Of a stretch of 64,000 bases of DNA, positions 45,009 through 54,267 are shown piece by piece; the first letter of the stretch is position 1, and each line of letters starts with the position of its first letter. The notes beneath the pieces were generated by a model that saw only the letters and a list, made by a program, of their open reading frames with translations, ran no database searches and was not told the DNA's origin. The position numbers and the translations under genes were made by a program. Source of the DNA: Bacteroidota bacterium (GTDB taxonomy: Bacteria; Bacteroidota; Bacteroidia; B-17B0; Aurantibacillaceae); the NCBI GenBank assembly GCA_013298715.1, contig JAAFIQ010000002.1, positions 248,001 through 312,000 of the forward strand, in the 5' to 3' direction.

Positions 45009-45380
45009 TTAATCTCCTTCAGTTACAGGAACAGTAATTGAAATTTTCTCATCTGTTCTTACATTAATTGGTACTCCGCCTTCTACCTTACCGTTATTCA
45101 CAATAACAGCGTTATCAACGCCAACACCATATATGTAATAATTCCCTTTATAACAATTAAACTTAAAATTTCCATCAATATCTGTAGTAATTTGTTCATC
45201 GTAAACACTTACATCTGATCCAGGAAATTCTTTAGCATTAAACTTTATGTAAATTTTTGTAAAAGGAATAATTTTTGTGTGGTGCTTTACAATGCCTTTT
45301 ACTTCAGCGCTGCCGCCAAGTTGATTTTTTTTGCAAGAGAGTAAAAAAACACTAATAAGTATTAAAAAGTAATTTTTCAT
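45009..45380 (-). CDS. Small lipoprotein with a carboxypeptidase-regulatory-like fold
   Basis: The 123-residue protein has a lipoprotein signal (LILISVFLLSCKK, Cys16). The mature part (VKGIVKHHTKIIPFTKIYIKFN ... TTDIDGNFKFNCYKGNYYIYGVGVD) matches a transthyretin-like/CarboxypepD-regulatory beta-sandwich. It is 11 bp downstream of the di-heme protein gene and 46 bp before the barrel gene, in the same operon. Function unknown. Confidence 0.72.
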   Translation of the reverse strand: MKNYFLILISVFLLSCKKNQLGGSAEVKGIVKHHTKIIPFTKIYIKFNAKEFPGSDVSVYDEQITTDIDGNFKFNCYKGNYYIYGVGVDNAVIVNNGKVEGGVPINVRTDEKISITVPVTEGD

Positions 45381-45391
45381 GAATACACTCG

Positions 45392-46441
45392 TTATTTAAA
45401 GTTAGGGTCGGCAAATCGTTTATCGCTTATAAAACGGTAATCAGTTAGCGTATTTAAAAATGAAACTAAATCTGCTTTGTCTTGGGCTGATAACGTCATG
45501 CCTTGTCTTGGTAATTCGGGTGCTAAATTAATTGTATTTGTAAATGCTGCTGTGTAATGATTTATACATTGTTCTAAAGTTGTAAACCTGCCATCGTGCA
45601 TATACGGTCCTGTAAGGGCTACATTGCGTAAACTCGGAATTTTAAATAAATAATCATCACCAGGTTCGGCCGTATTTAATTCTCCTCGGCCTTTATCCTT
45701 TAAAAAAGGATCTACCGGCAAACCATTATTTCTAAATTCAAAACTACTCATTAACGGTTCAGTATGACAAACTGCACATTTTTGGAGAAACAAACTATAA
45801 CCTCTTGTTTCAGAGTCATTAAAACTTGTATTATTTTCCTGCCGTTTAAATCTATCATACTTACTGTTGTAACTATACATAAGTCCCATAAATTGCACCA
45901 TAGCAAGTTGCAACTTTTTTGTATCTGCAACTTCGCTTCCAAAAGCTTTATTAAATAAGTTTTTGTATTTAGAAGATGCATTTAGTTTTTCTAAAATTGG
46001 GTTAATGTCATCGCCCATTTCTACAGTATTTGTAATTGGTGCTATTGGTTGATTTTCTATGTGATTAATTCCACCATCGTGCATAAAACTACTATGCCAA
46101 ACAAGATTAAATAATCCTGGTGCATTTCGTTTTCCTAGCAAATCATTAATACCATGACTTAAAGCATGGTCAGCATTTGCAAACGCAACAAACTGTTGGT
46201 GGCAACTACCGCACGAAATGGTATTATCCTTACTTAAAATAGGATCGTAAAATAACGCACGACCTAATATAAATTTATCTTCAGTAATTGTATTAGTACT
46301 AAAGGTATATTTAGGTTGTGGCCAATTTGGAGGGATAATTTCTTTTAAATCATCGCTTGGTAGAATGGGATTAATTTTTGGGTCTACCTTACATCGAACC
46401 AAAACAAAAATTATAACTATGTAGAAACAGGTCTTGAACAT
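45392..46441 (-). CDS. Di-heme cytochrome c peroxidase/MauG-like lipoprotein (MbnH-like)
   Basis: The 349-residue protein has a lipoprotein signal (Cys17) and two CxxCH heme sites: CGSCH at 77-81 and CAVCH at 222-226. Around them are GRALFYDPILSKDNTISCGSCHQ, LFNLVWHSSFMHDGGINHIENQ and PSLRNVALTGPYMHDGRFTTLEQCINHY. This family includes cytochrome c peroxidases and MauG. In methanobactin loci the MauG-like MbnH oxidises a Trp of MbnP to kynurenine to create a copper site. Here the gene starts two bases after an MbnP-family gene on the same transcript, so the MbnH-like role is more likely than peroxide detoxification. It acts in the periplasm. Confidence 0.83.
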   Translation of the reverse strand: MFKTCFYIVIIFVLVRCKVDPKINPILPSDDLKEIIPPNWPQPKYTFSTNTITEDKFILGRALFYDPILSKDNTISCGSCHQQFVAFANADHALSHGINDLLGKRNAPGLFNLVWHSSFMHDGGINHIENQPIAPITNTVEMGDDINPILEKLNASSKYKNLFNKAFGSEVADTKKLQLAMVQFMGLMYSYNSKYDRFKRQENNTSFNDSETRGYSLFLQKCAVCHTEPLMSSFEFRNNGLPVDPFLKDKGRGELNTAEPGDDYLFKIPSLRNVALTGPYMHDGRFTTLEQCINHYTAAFTNTINLAPELPRQGMTLSAQDKADLVSFLNTLTDYRFISDKRFADPNFK

Positions 46442-46443
46442 AT

Positions 46444-47214
46444 TTAATTGGTAATACTTCCAAACGTAATCATATCAGCATAATTATCGGCAATCATTTT
46501 AGAGGAAGCATTTACCGACATTTGAAAATTAAGTGAAGAAATACTTATTGGTGAAGGGTTTTTAAAAATTTCTAAAACATCAGTGTTGAGATTAATAGCT
46601 GGCGTACCACTACTGTTAACATTTGCAGTACTTGAACCAAAATTAATTGTAACTGTTCTAATTCCTTTGTTTAAACCAGAAAAACCGCCAATATGGTATA
46701 TTACAGACTTGTTAGATGCGCTTGATTGTGGCGAAGTTCCTTCAAGTTTAAGAAAAATATAGCCTGTGTTCCAACTCCAAAACATATCTTTATTAGGTGC
46801 TAAATCACCATCTTGTGCGCCTGATTTGTTCCGCGCACTATCCACGCCAATAATAAATTGAACCGATTTGTAATTCGCGATAGGCACATTCGTTAAGTTA
46901 ATTGCTGTTTTAACAGCGGGATCAATTATATCATAGCTATTTGGCACGGTGTAAGTGCTATTATCGCTTTTGGTTAAAACAATATTCGAAATGTAATATT
47001 TGAATTTTGTTATTGAGATGGAATCACCGCTTTGAATCGTATAGGTAGTATTATAACTCAAATTAGCTGTGCCTACTTTATTAGCGAAGTTAATTTTTAA
47101 GTTGCCTGTTGTTGGCGCAGGTTCTGGAGTTGGCTCAACTGTTTTGGTATCTTTTTTACAAGAAGCCAATGCGAATAGCGAAAGAATCACTAAGGTATAT
47201 TTTATAATATTCAT
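46444..47214 (-). CDS. MbnP-family lipoprotein
   Basis: The 256-residue lipoprotein has a signal with Cys19 (LFALASCKK) and a Pro/Thr/Glu spacer. The MbnP fold signature follows: LKINFANKVG, KFKYYISNIVLT, QFIIGVDSARN, DMFWSWNTGYIFLKLEG, KSVIYHIGGFSG. The WSW motif near residue 150 offers the kind of conserved Trp that the partner heme protein is known to convert in MbnP. It would sit on a membrane and bind copper or a similar metal. It is the direct upstream partner of the di-heme gene (2 bp). Confidence 0.85.
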   Translation of the reverse strand: MNIIKYTLVILSLFALASCKKDTKTVEPTPEPAPTTGNLKINFANKVGTANLSYNTTYTIQSGDSISITKFKYYISNIVLTKSDNSTYTVPNSYDIIDPAVKTAINLTNVPIANYKSVQFIIGVDSARNKSGAQDGDLAPNKDMFWSWNTGYIFLKLEGTSPQSSASNKSVIYHIGGFSGLNKGIRTVTINFGSSTANVNSSGTPAINLNTDVLEIFKNPSPISISSLNFQMSVNASSKMIADNYADMITFGSITN

Positions 47215-47273
47215 GTTAGTTTATTTTTAATTGTTAAATTGTAAATTATTTGTTTCAATAGGTAATTTATGTA

Positions 47274-47618
47274 TTAAACAATAAACTTGGTAGGAGGTTT
47301 AAACAAAAACGACGAAAATTCAAAAACATACGTTATATTTTTGAGGTATTTTGGTTGTTGACGATAATTATTTCCTTTAAATGTTAATCGAGAAAGAATA
47401 ATTGCTTCTATAATCTTTTCTGTTTTAAGTTTGGGGATTTCGCTTTTTTCTTCGGCCGTGTCTTCATTCAGCAAATTTAGCTCCTTCTCCATAGCGCACT
47501 TTCCTTTACAACAATTATCTTTTACTTCTTTTTTTTCGCACAAAACCGTTTCGTAATATTTTTGGTTTGATAAGTATTTTAAACAAACTACCAAATTTGC
47601 AAAGGCATTTAGTACCAA
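47274..47618 (-). CDS. Small Cys-rich protein with N-terminal membrane helix, first gene of the MbnP operon
   Basis: At least 114 residues. The conserved core is YYETVLCEKKEVKDNCCKGKCAMEKEL (CC-x-GKC); a PP near the end precedes TKFIV. Such short proteins with a CCxGKC motif occur near copper or TonB-type genes in Bacteroidota. The frame is open further upstream, with IKSIIYIVTFSLVLNAFANLVVC as an N-terminal hydrophobic segment. No ATG or GTG precedes it. The TTG at 47618 lies in the middle of this segment, so initiation at an ATA or ATT codon upstream, near 47650, is possible and would give a signal or TM helix. It is 59 bp before the MbnP gene. Confidence 0.6.
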   Translation of the reverse strand: MVLNAFANLVVCLKYLSNQKYYETVLCEKKEVKDNCCKGKCAMEKELNLLNEDTAEEKSEIPKLKTEKIIEAIILSRLTFKGNNYRQQPKYLKNITYVFEFSSFLFKPPTKFIV

Positions 47619-47702
47619 AGAAAAAGTAACTATGTAAATAATTGATTTTATATTGTAAATTTATGAAAAAATTACCTTGTTTTAGTAACTTTCAATAAAT
47701 TA

Positions 47703-49577
47703 ATGGTTAAAAAAAGCATACTATTTTTATTAATTGCATATTGCACAAATATACTTTCACAAGCAATAGCTTTACAACCATTTATTGAGTATCAAAAGTA
47801 CAATTACTTTAATCAAGAAAGTCCTTATGCCATTGCCTTTCATCCAAAAAAAGACTTAATTGCCATTTCAACCAACGATGATAAGGTAAAAGTTATAAAT
47901 TTTAAAAAAGATAGTATTTGGGAGTACAAAGCCCCAACCTATAAAGGTGCGCCACTTATTGCTTATACACCAGATGGTAACGAACTAATTTTTACGAAAT
48001 ATTTATCAGGTAGCGACATTGCAATTTTTGACGCCAACGATTATCAGCTAAAACAAAACATAAAAGTAGATAAAGAAAGTGTTTATGATTTTATTCTGAG
48101 TAAAGAAGGAAAAACTATTATTACAACAGGTTCAGAGGGCACTATAAAATTGTTTACGAAATTAGCTGCGGAGTGGGATTTGTTTTTTGAAATTATTGTT
48201 CCTCAATACTCCTACAAAGTTCCAAAGTCAGAATCTAACTCAGCCAGTTTTGATGCCTCGTCTGGCGAAGTTAGCTCAAACCAAAAGCGAAAACTTAATT
48301 TACACTTTGCACAAAACAATAAATTATTTTGCAGTGAGATAGTTTACAAGAAAGACGACATCATTAAAAGTGTGCTCCGTATTTTTGAAACAGGCTCTAA
48401 AAAAAACAAAGCCATAACAGAAATTGAAATTGATGGAGAAATAAAAAGCGCGAACATTCATCCAAACGGCAAAGATTTGGTAATTGGTACGAACAAAGAA
48501 TTAATAATTTTTGAATTGGTAAACAATCAATTAAAACGCAACCGTTCGTTTATTGATTTTACAGATGTTGAAATTATAAACTTTGATGGACTAGGAAAAT
48601 ACGTAATGTTAAGCATTTCCAATTCTATAAAAATTTGTAAGTGGGATGCGCAATCATTAAAGGTTATAAACGATATAGATTTGGCACGATCGAGTGTTTA
48701 TACAGCATTTAGTAATGATAATAAGTACTTTGCTTGCAATGTTTACAGTTATGGAACTATCGTTTGGAAGACCGGACTTGTAGCAAATCCAAGTAATGCA
48801 ACTCAAAAAACCGGAAGCACTTCACCTAAAAAACTGGAAAACGTAAACACAACAAATACCAGTTTGGCAAAGGGAACAACTCATTTATTTATGATTGGTA
48901 TTGACGATTATAAAGATTATCCGAAGCTAAGTAATGCCAAAAAAGATGCTGTGGATGTGCGCAAACAATTATTGGAGAAATATAATATCGATGAAAAGAA
49001 CTGCAAGTCTTTGTTAGATAAAGATGCAACCAGTAAAAATATTTTAGATGCATTTAATGATTATGTAGAAAATTTGGGGGAAAACGATCAGTTATTAATT
49101 TATTATTCAGGTCACGGACATTACAACAAGCAACTGGATGAAGGGTATTGGATACCTGTTGATGCAACTAAAGGCAAAGAGTTAGATTTTTTACCCAACT
49201 CTACGATAGTAAAGTATTTAAAGGCTTTTCCTGCGCGTCATGTTTTTTTAGTTGTTGATGCGTGTTTTTCAGGTTCTTTAATGTCGAGCGGCACACGCGG
49301 ATTTTTAGAAAACGTTTCTCAATTCAAATCGCGTTGGGCCTTAACTAGCGGAAGGTACGAAGCTGTGAGTGACGGCGTTGAAGGAAAAAATAGTCCATTT
49401 GCAGAATATTTTATGAAGTACTTGAAAGAAAATACAAGTGAAAAATTTGCTGTATCGCAATTAGTAAATTATGTAAAACAAGCAGTTGGCAATAATGCAG
49501 AACAAACACCTTGGGGCAATGCCATAAGAAACGCTGGTGATGAAGGCGGAGAATTTATTTTTGAAATTAAGAAATAA
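47703..49577 (+). CDS. Exported WD40-like and caspase (peptidase C14) protein
   Basis: The 624-residue protein starts with a signal peptide (KKSILFLLIAYCTNILSQ). The N-terminal ~370 residues form beta-propeller-like repeats (YAIAFHPKKDLIAISTNDDKVKVINF, KTIITTGSEGTIKLF, NIHPNGKDLVIGTNKELIIFEL, KYFACNVYSYGTIVW). After a Ser/Thr linker comes a caspase p20 domain at about 398-600 (HLFMIGIDDYKDYPKLSNAKKDAVDV, YYSGHGHY with His471, VVDACFSG with Cys521), so the catalytic dyad is intact. The active site region DACFSGS matches metacaspase-like C14 peptidases. It should act in the periplasm or outside. Its target is unknown. Confidence 0.85.
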   Translation: MVKKSILFLLIAYCTNILSQAIALQPFIEYQKYNYFNQESPYAIAFHPKKDLIAISTNDDKVKVINFKKDSIWEYKAPTYKGAPLIAYTPDGNELIFTKYLSGSDIAIFDANDYQLKQNIKVDKESVYDFILSKEGKTIITTGSEGTIKLFTKLAAEWDLFFEIIVPQYSYKVPKSESNSASFDASSGEVSSNQKRKLNLHFAQNNKLFCSEIVYKKDDIIKSVLRIFETGSKKNKAITEIEIDGEIKSANIHPNGKDLVIGTNKELIIFELVNNQLKRNRSFIDFTDVEIINFDGLGKYVMLSISNSIKICKWDAQSLKVINDIDLARSSVYTAFSNDNKYFACNVYSYGTIVWKTGLVANPSNATQKTGSTSPKKLENVNTTNTSLAKGTTHLFMIGIDDYKDYPKLSNAKKDAVDVRKQLLEKYNIDEKNCKSLLDKDATSKNILDAFNDYVENLGENDQLLIYYSGHGHYNKQLDEGYWIPVDATKGKELDFLPNSTIVKYLKAFPARHVFLVVDACFSGSLMSSGTRGFLENVSQFKSRWALTSGRYEAVSDGVEGKNSPFAEYFMKYLKENTSEKFAVSQLVNYVKQAVGNNAEQTPWGNAIRNAGDEGGEFIFEIKK

Positions 49578-49603
49578 AGATTTTCGAGTTTTATAACAAA
49601 AAT

Positions 49604-52432
49604 TTATTTTTCAATGTCCTTTTCTGTTTTTGGTTTTGCGTCGCCTCCAAATTTCTTAATTGTATAGGTTAGTGTAAACAAAAAATAACGCTGCAAGGCA
49701 AGATTGCTGAAGTCTTCGTTGTAATTCGATGTTACAATTCTCCCAATACTTACGTTTTGTTTAAAGGCGTCGTTTACACTAATTTTGGTTTCAAGTTGTT
49801 TATTCTTTAAAAACTTATACGCTAAATAAGCATTACAAATTAAGAACTGCTGATTCAAATTATTAGTCAAGCCTAAATAGTTTGTATAAACACCTTCAAG
49901 ATTAAAAATTAAGCCTCTGTATAAATTCCAATTTAGTTTTGCATTTGTAGAGTGTGTTGTAAACAAACCGTCGTTATTTTTTAAAGTAGAATTTCTAACA
50001 TCATTCACGTTAATGTTATAGCCAATAGAAAAATCAAGCTTTTCGCTGATGTTACTTCCAATAAAAAATCCTGCTGTTAATACCGTGTTTTTTGCTTCGT
50101 TTAAAATAAAATTGGTTTTTGATGGTAGGTTACTATGGGTAACACCAAGATTAATATTCATATTGCTTTTTAATGCTTTTAATGGAAATCCGTAATTATA
50201 AAAGCAACGCAAGGTGTAATTGTTATTCAAGTTTTCAAATTTAGATAGTTGGCTACCTCTAAAAAGTGTAACGTTATTAATTATTGAATCATTAGCCAAT
50301 GTGTACAATGAACTTGCAATATAATTACTTGTATAAACAAAGTTAAAAAACAACGAGGTGTTAATTGCTTTTTGCAAATTAAAGCCACCAAACCTTGTAA
50401 ATATAGAGTGTTCAAAGCTTTGTTTTAATTTTGGATTGCCAACTTTTGGTTGTAGTTGGTTTGAAATATCTACCACATCTTGCAATTGAGCTAGTGATGG
50501 AATGTTGGTTGACGTTCTGTAATTGAAGCGCCAGTTTTTAGAACTACTAAATTTATAATTAATACGCATGTTTGGCAGCACATTATTAAATGATTGTTTA
50601 ATTGTTGGTGCTACTGGTAACTCTTGTTCGCCTGTTAATGTGGCGTGTTGATACTCAGCTCCGATATTAAAGTTTAGTTTATTTTTATTAAACCGGTAAG
50701 TAACGCCACCTCTGTTTGCAAAATAATTGTTAGAATATTTATTTGATAAGTTTGGATTGATGAGGTTATATGTTTCTGTTACACTATCAAAATCGGTAGT
50801 AATTTTATTTAATAATCCTATGTTTAAAGAAGGCGAATAATTTAACTGTAACTGACTTCGTTTGCCCAGTGGCTCAGTGTATGATAGGGTGGGGCTTACG
50901 CGCTTGCCATAACTGTATGCTTTAAAATTTTGGTTAAGGTTTATTGCACTAAGTGAAAAATTGGTTGCTGAATTATAATTACCAAAATTATTTTTTTCGT
51001 TAAGTTGTGTTAGCAAGGATAATGAGAGTGTGCGTCCAATTTTGTTAAGTTTAAGCATGTATAAAAATGTATTGGTGAAATCATAAGCTTTATTTACAGT
51101 TTTAGAATTGCTATTACTCAAGCTTAAAATTATTCCTTCAGGAATACTATTTGATGTACTTTGCCTATTAAGCAAGTTATTATTTTGGTAAATAAAAACG
51201 GGAGTGATCACAATGGTTTGATTAGAATCAATTTTATGTTCTACTCTTAAATTAAGTTTGTGGTTCGTATTAAATGTTTCATCTATTGCTGCTTGATTAT
51301 ATAACAAACCATTTTGTGAAAAATAGTTTCTAAAAAGTGTACTATTATTTTTGGAGTTACCGTAATTAAAAAAATAACTACCTGTTAAACTTGTTTTATT
51401 CTTCCAATCGTTACTAAAGTTTAGTCCAAGTGCTTGCGTTTCTGTAATTCCGTTTTGTGCAGCAGTTAGTAAATTATTACTTGGGTCGTTGGGCCTTAAA
51501 TTGCTTGATGAGTTGTTGTTTCCTCTTCCGCCTCTGCCTTGGCCGCCACCACTTTGGTTTGTATTTGCTAATGCACCGCTAATATCGCTTATGCTAAAAT
51601 TTTGAACGTTTACATTATTTGATAATAACAAGAGTGAAATTCTTTTTTTGCCCTTAAAACTATTCAAATTACCACCAGCATTGTACCTAAAATTTAAATT
51701 GTCTTCGGTGCCAGCGCCTGCAAAAATTCTTCCAAACTGACCATTTGCCCTATTTTTTTTACTTACAAAATTAATGCTCTTTTGGGTGTTATCGTCATTA
51801 AAGCCAGTAAATGCCGCTTGATCGCTCATTTTATCAAAAATTTCTACCTTATCAATCATATCTGCGGGTAAATTTTTTAATGCAGCATTTGGGTCATCGC
51901 CAAAAAATGGCTTACCATCTAACAAAATTTTTTGCACCGTTTCGCCATTTACTTTTATACCAGAGTTATCACTCGAAACGCCTGGCATTTTTTTAATTAA
52001 ATCTTCAGCAGTTGCATCTGGATTGTTTTTAAAGGCACTGGCATTAAACTGTGTTGTATCGCCATTTTGTTTACCACGTTCCTGAACTACGTTCACTTCT
52101 ACTTCTTTTAAAAGCTTGCCATCTTCTTGTAGTTGTATAATTCCTAAATCACAATTTTTTTTGAGTGGTTCAAGTTTTCTAAGTATTGTTTTATAGTTGA
52201 GTGCAACAATTTTTAATTTGTATGTTATTCCAGAATCGGCTTTAAATGAAAAGTAGCCAACAGAATCCGTTTGTGTGTATTGTAACTTAGTTGAATCTTT
52301 TTGCTGAAGAATAATGGTCGCAAAAGGAATAGGTTGTTTGTTGTTTATATCAAACACTTTGCCAACAAGGCTAATCTGTGACTTAGAAATTGTAAAAATA
52401 AATAAGCAGCAAACAAGGTAATATTTTTTCAT
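49604..52432 (-). CDS. Outer-membrane beta-barrel receptor with carboxypeptidase-regulatory and plug-like domains
   Basis: The protein has 942 residues from ATG 52432 (MKKYYLVCCLFIFTISKSQ signal peptide); an upstream TTG is ignored. Residues ~20-100 are a CarboxypepD-reg-like domain (LVGKVFDINNKQPIPFATIILQQKD). A plug region follows (EDLIKKMPGVSSDNSGIKVNGETVQKILLDGKPFFGDDPNAALKNLPADMIDKVEIF), then a long barrel of the OMP_b-brl_3 type. A loop is rich in Gly, Asn and Arg (GGGQGRGGRGNNN). No SusD gene lies nearby, so the substrate is open. The C terminus continues past the last strand (KKFGGDAKPKTEKDIEK). Confidence 0.85.
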   Translation of the reverse strand: MKKYYLVCCLFIFTISKSQISLVGKVFDINNKQPIPFATIILQQKDSTKLQYTQTDSVGYFSFKADSGITYKLKIVALNYKTILRKLEPLKKNCDLGIIQLQEDGKLLKEVEVNVVQERGKQNGDTTQFNASAFKNNPDATAEDLIKKMPGVSSDNSGIKVNGETVQKILLDGKPFFGDDPNAALKNLPADMIDKVEIFDKMSDQAAFTGFNDDNTQKSINFVSKKNRANGQFGRIFAGAGTEDNLNFRYNAGGNLNSFKGKKRISLLLLSNNVNVQNFSISDISGALANTNQSGGGQGRGGRGNNNSSSNLRPNDPSNNLLTAAQNGITETQALGLNFSNDWKNKTSLTGSYFFNYGNSKNNSTLFRNYFSQNGLLYNQAAIDETFNTNHKLNLRVEHKIDSNQTIVITPVFIYQNNNLLNRQSTSNSIPEGIILSLSNSNSKTVNKAYDFTNTFLYMLKLNKIGRTLSLSLLTQLNEKNNFGNYNSATNFSLSAINLNQNFKAYSYGKRVSPTLSYTEPLGKRSQLQLNYSPSLNIGLLNKITTDFDSVTETYNLINPNLSNKYSNNYFANRGGVTYRFNKNKLNFNIGAEYQHATLTGEQELPVAPTIKQSFNNVLPNMRINYKFSSSKNWRFNYRTSTNIPSLAQLQDVVDISNQLQPKVGNPKLKQSFEHSIFTRFGGFNLQKAINTSLFFNFVYTSNYIASSLYTLANDSIINNVTLFRGSQLSKFENLNNNYTLRCFYNYGFPLKALKSNMNINLGVTHSNLPSKTNFILNEAKNTVLTAGFFIGSNISEKLDFSIGYNINVNDVRNSTLKNNDGLFTTHSTNAKLNWNLYRGLIFNLEGVYTNYLGLTNNLNQQFLICNAYLAYKFLKNKQLETKISVNDAFKQNVSIGRIVTSNYNEDFSNLALQRYFLFTLTYTIKKFGGDAKPKTEKDIEK

Positions 52433-52587
52433 TGGGAACAAACCTTGTAAAGATAAACTAAATATATAAAACTATTGAACTAATTGCAATAATGAACTTC
52501 TCGTTCTTATTAATCTCTAGAAAATTATTGTTGAATTCAATTACTTGGAAATAAGAATTTACAAAACGAAATAAATTTCTGACAATG

Positions 52588-54267
52588 TTACTTTGCAATT
52601 CTTTCAAAAACTAAAACATAGCTTGGTGTGCGCGGTTGATAGTTCATAGCGGCATCTTTCCAAATGTAATTACTTGGCTGTCCATCTGCCATTTCAACCA
52701 CACCAACTACTTTATAATTTTTTTGGATAAACTTATTAGCCCATTCAAACACAAAATTATCGGTATTAGCTTGAACAAGCAAACTTAATTGATGATTAAA
52801 AAACACAACGTATTTAGGCTTTTCTTTTTCAGCACCAATAGCAAACTCGCGCTGCCAAACTTTGTGCATAGGCACATTATTTACAACAGCAGTAAAATAA
52901 GCATGTTTACTAGGCGCTTTCTTTTTAGTATAAAAATAAATTTGGGGCTCTGATCCAATAAGTAATAAACCATCTTCAGGTTTTGCATTATCATTTATAA
53001 ATTTTCCAATTTCCCATGCTTCAGGAAAAGGATTATTGCCATATGTTGTTCTTAAAATATATGTATAATTAGGATGGTAGTAGAATGACTTATTATCATT
53101 TAAATGTTTAACAAAAAATATTGTGAAAACGCTCAAGTATATGTAGTTAACCGTATTACTTCTTTTTTTCAATTTAGTTTCAATAAAAATTGTTATACTA
53201 TAAACTGTTACTCCTGCAAGAATAGCAATACCAGGCACAGTTTGGATCCAGTAGTGGCCATAAAAAAAATAACCTGGTACAATAGTTAAGAAACTAGCGA
53301 CAGCAATTGTTAAGGTAAATATCTTTTGTTTTAAATTTGTAGATGGAAGAACCAGGACTAGAATGGAAAGTATTGCATGAACCCAGAAAAACATATAATC
53401 CTTTATTATTGCATCCCTTGTATATTTAAAGTATTTGATACCTTCTTCAATTGGCATACTTTGTGAGTATTGTTTCGTGTGTTCAAATGTAAAATATATC
53501 ATGTCCTTAAATCCTCCCTTTAAGTAAACTAACCCAAACATTAAGATTACTACAAATGCAGCGCCAGTTATAAAAATTAACATTTCTTTAATAGTTTTTT
53601 TATAATTTTTCTCTTTTGTAAAAACAAAATCTGTTAGTAGGATTAAACCTCCCCAAAGTGCTATAAAAATTGCTGTTTGTTTTATCATAACAGCCATACA
53701 AAGCGAAAAACCAAAGAGAAAGAAGAACATGAGTTTATTATACAACTTGAGTAAGGAGTAAAAAAGTACGCCTAGTGCAATAAAAAAACTAACACCATGT
53801 TCAGATTGCACAGTAAAACCGCTCAAGGCAGGAGTAATTGAAACAACTGAGAAAGTTGCTGCCGCTATTATAGCTGCGGTGTTATTGAATAAATTTTTAA
53901 CTGCAAAAAAAACAAAAATCATGGTGAAAATATTTATCCACATAAAACCTTTATGCATACCTTGAACCGTATCACCAAAAAAATTTACTACGAACGCATA
54001 TAAATAAAATAAACCAGGAAACTTTATTTCGTAAAAGTCAATATATGGCGTTTTTCCTTCTAAAAGCAACTTGCCCATGTAGCAATAAATTCCTTCGTCA
54101 CGCTCAAATGGTATTCCATAAAAATTTGACCGTATACTGTAAATGATATACACCAAAATTAAAAGGAGCAAGTAGGTAATTTTATCTTGTATCGAAAAGC
54201 TAAATTCGAATCTGAATAACTTTAGTTTATCTTTTGTAAGTGTAGTTGAAGAATTTGTGTTAGCCAT
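52588..54267 (-). CDS. GT39/ArnT-like membrane glycosyltransferase
   Basis: The 559-residue protein has about eleven TM helices in the N-terminal two thirds. After the first helix comes FYGIPFERDEGIYCYMGKLLLEGKTPYIDFYEIKFPG, where ERDEG is the GT-C/ArnT-type motif and the D-E pair binds donor and metal. The C-terminal soluble part ends in APSKHAYFTAVVNNVP. It should add a sugar at the outer face of the inner membrane. Its start overlaps the end of the epimerase gene by 8 bp; these genes and the GT2 gene form one minus-strand unit facing away from the rfb genes. Confidence 0.82.
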   Translation of the reverse strand: MANTNSSTTLTKDKLKLFRFEFSFSIQDKITYLLLLILVYIIYSIRSNFYGIPFERDEGIYCYMGKLLLEGKTPYIDFYEIKFPGLFYLYAFVVNFFGDTVQGMHKGFMWINIFTMIFVFFAVKNLFNNTAAIIAAATFSVVSITPALSGFTVQSEHGVSFFIALGVLFYSLLKLYNKLMFFFLFGFSLCMAVMIKQTAIFIALWGGLILLTDFVFTKEKNYKKTIKEMLIFITGAAFVVILMFGLVYLKGGFKDMIYFTFEHTKQYSQSMPIEEGIKYFKYTRDAIIKDYMFFWVHAILSILVLVLPSTNLKQKIFTLTIAVASFLTIVPGYFFYGHYWIQTVPGIAILAGVTVYSITIFIETKLKKRSNTVNYIYLSVFTIFFVKHLNDNKSFYYHPNYTYILRTTYGNNPFPEAWEIGKFINDNAKPEDGLLLIGSEPQIYFYTKKKAPSKHAYFTAVVNNVPMHKVWQREFAIGAEKEKPKYVVFFNHQLSLLVQANTDNFVFEWANKFIQKNYKVVGVVEMADGQPSNYIWKDAAMNYQPRTPSYVLVFERIAK

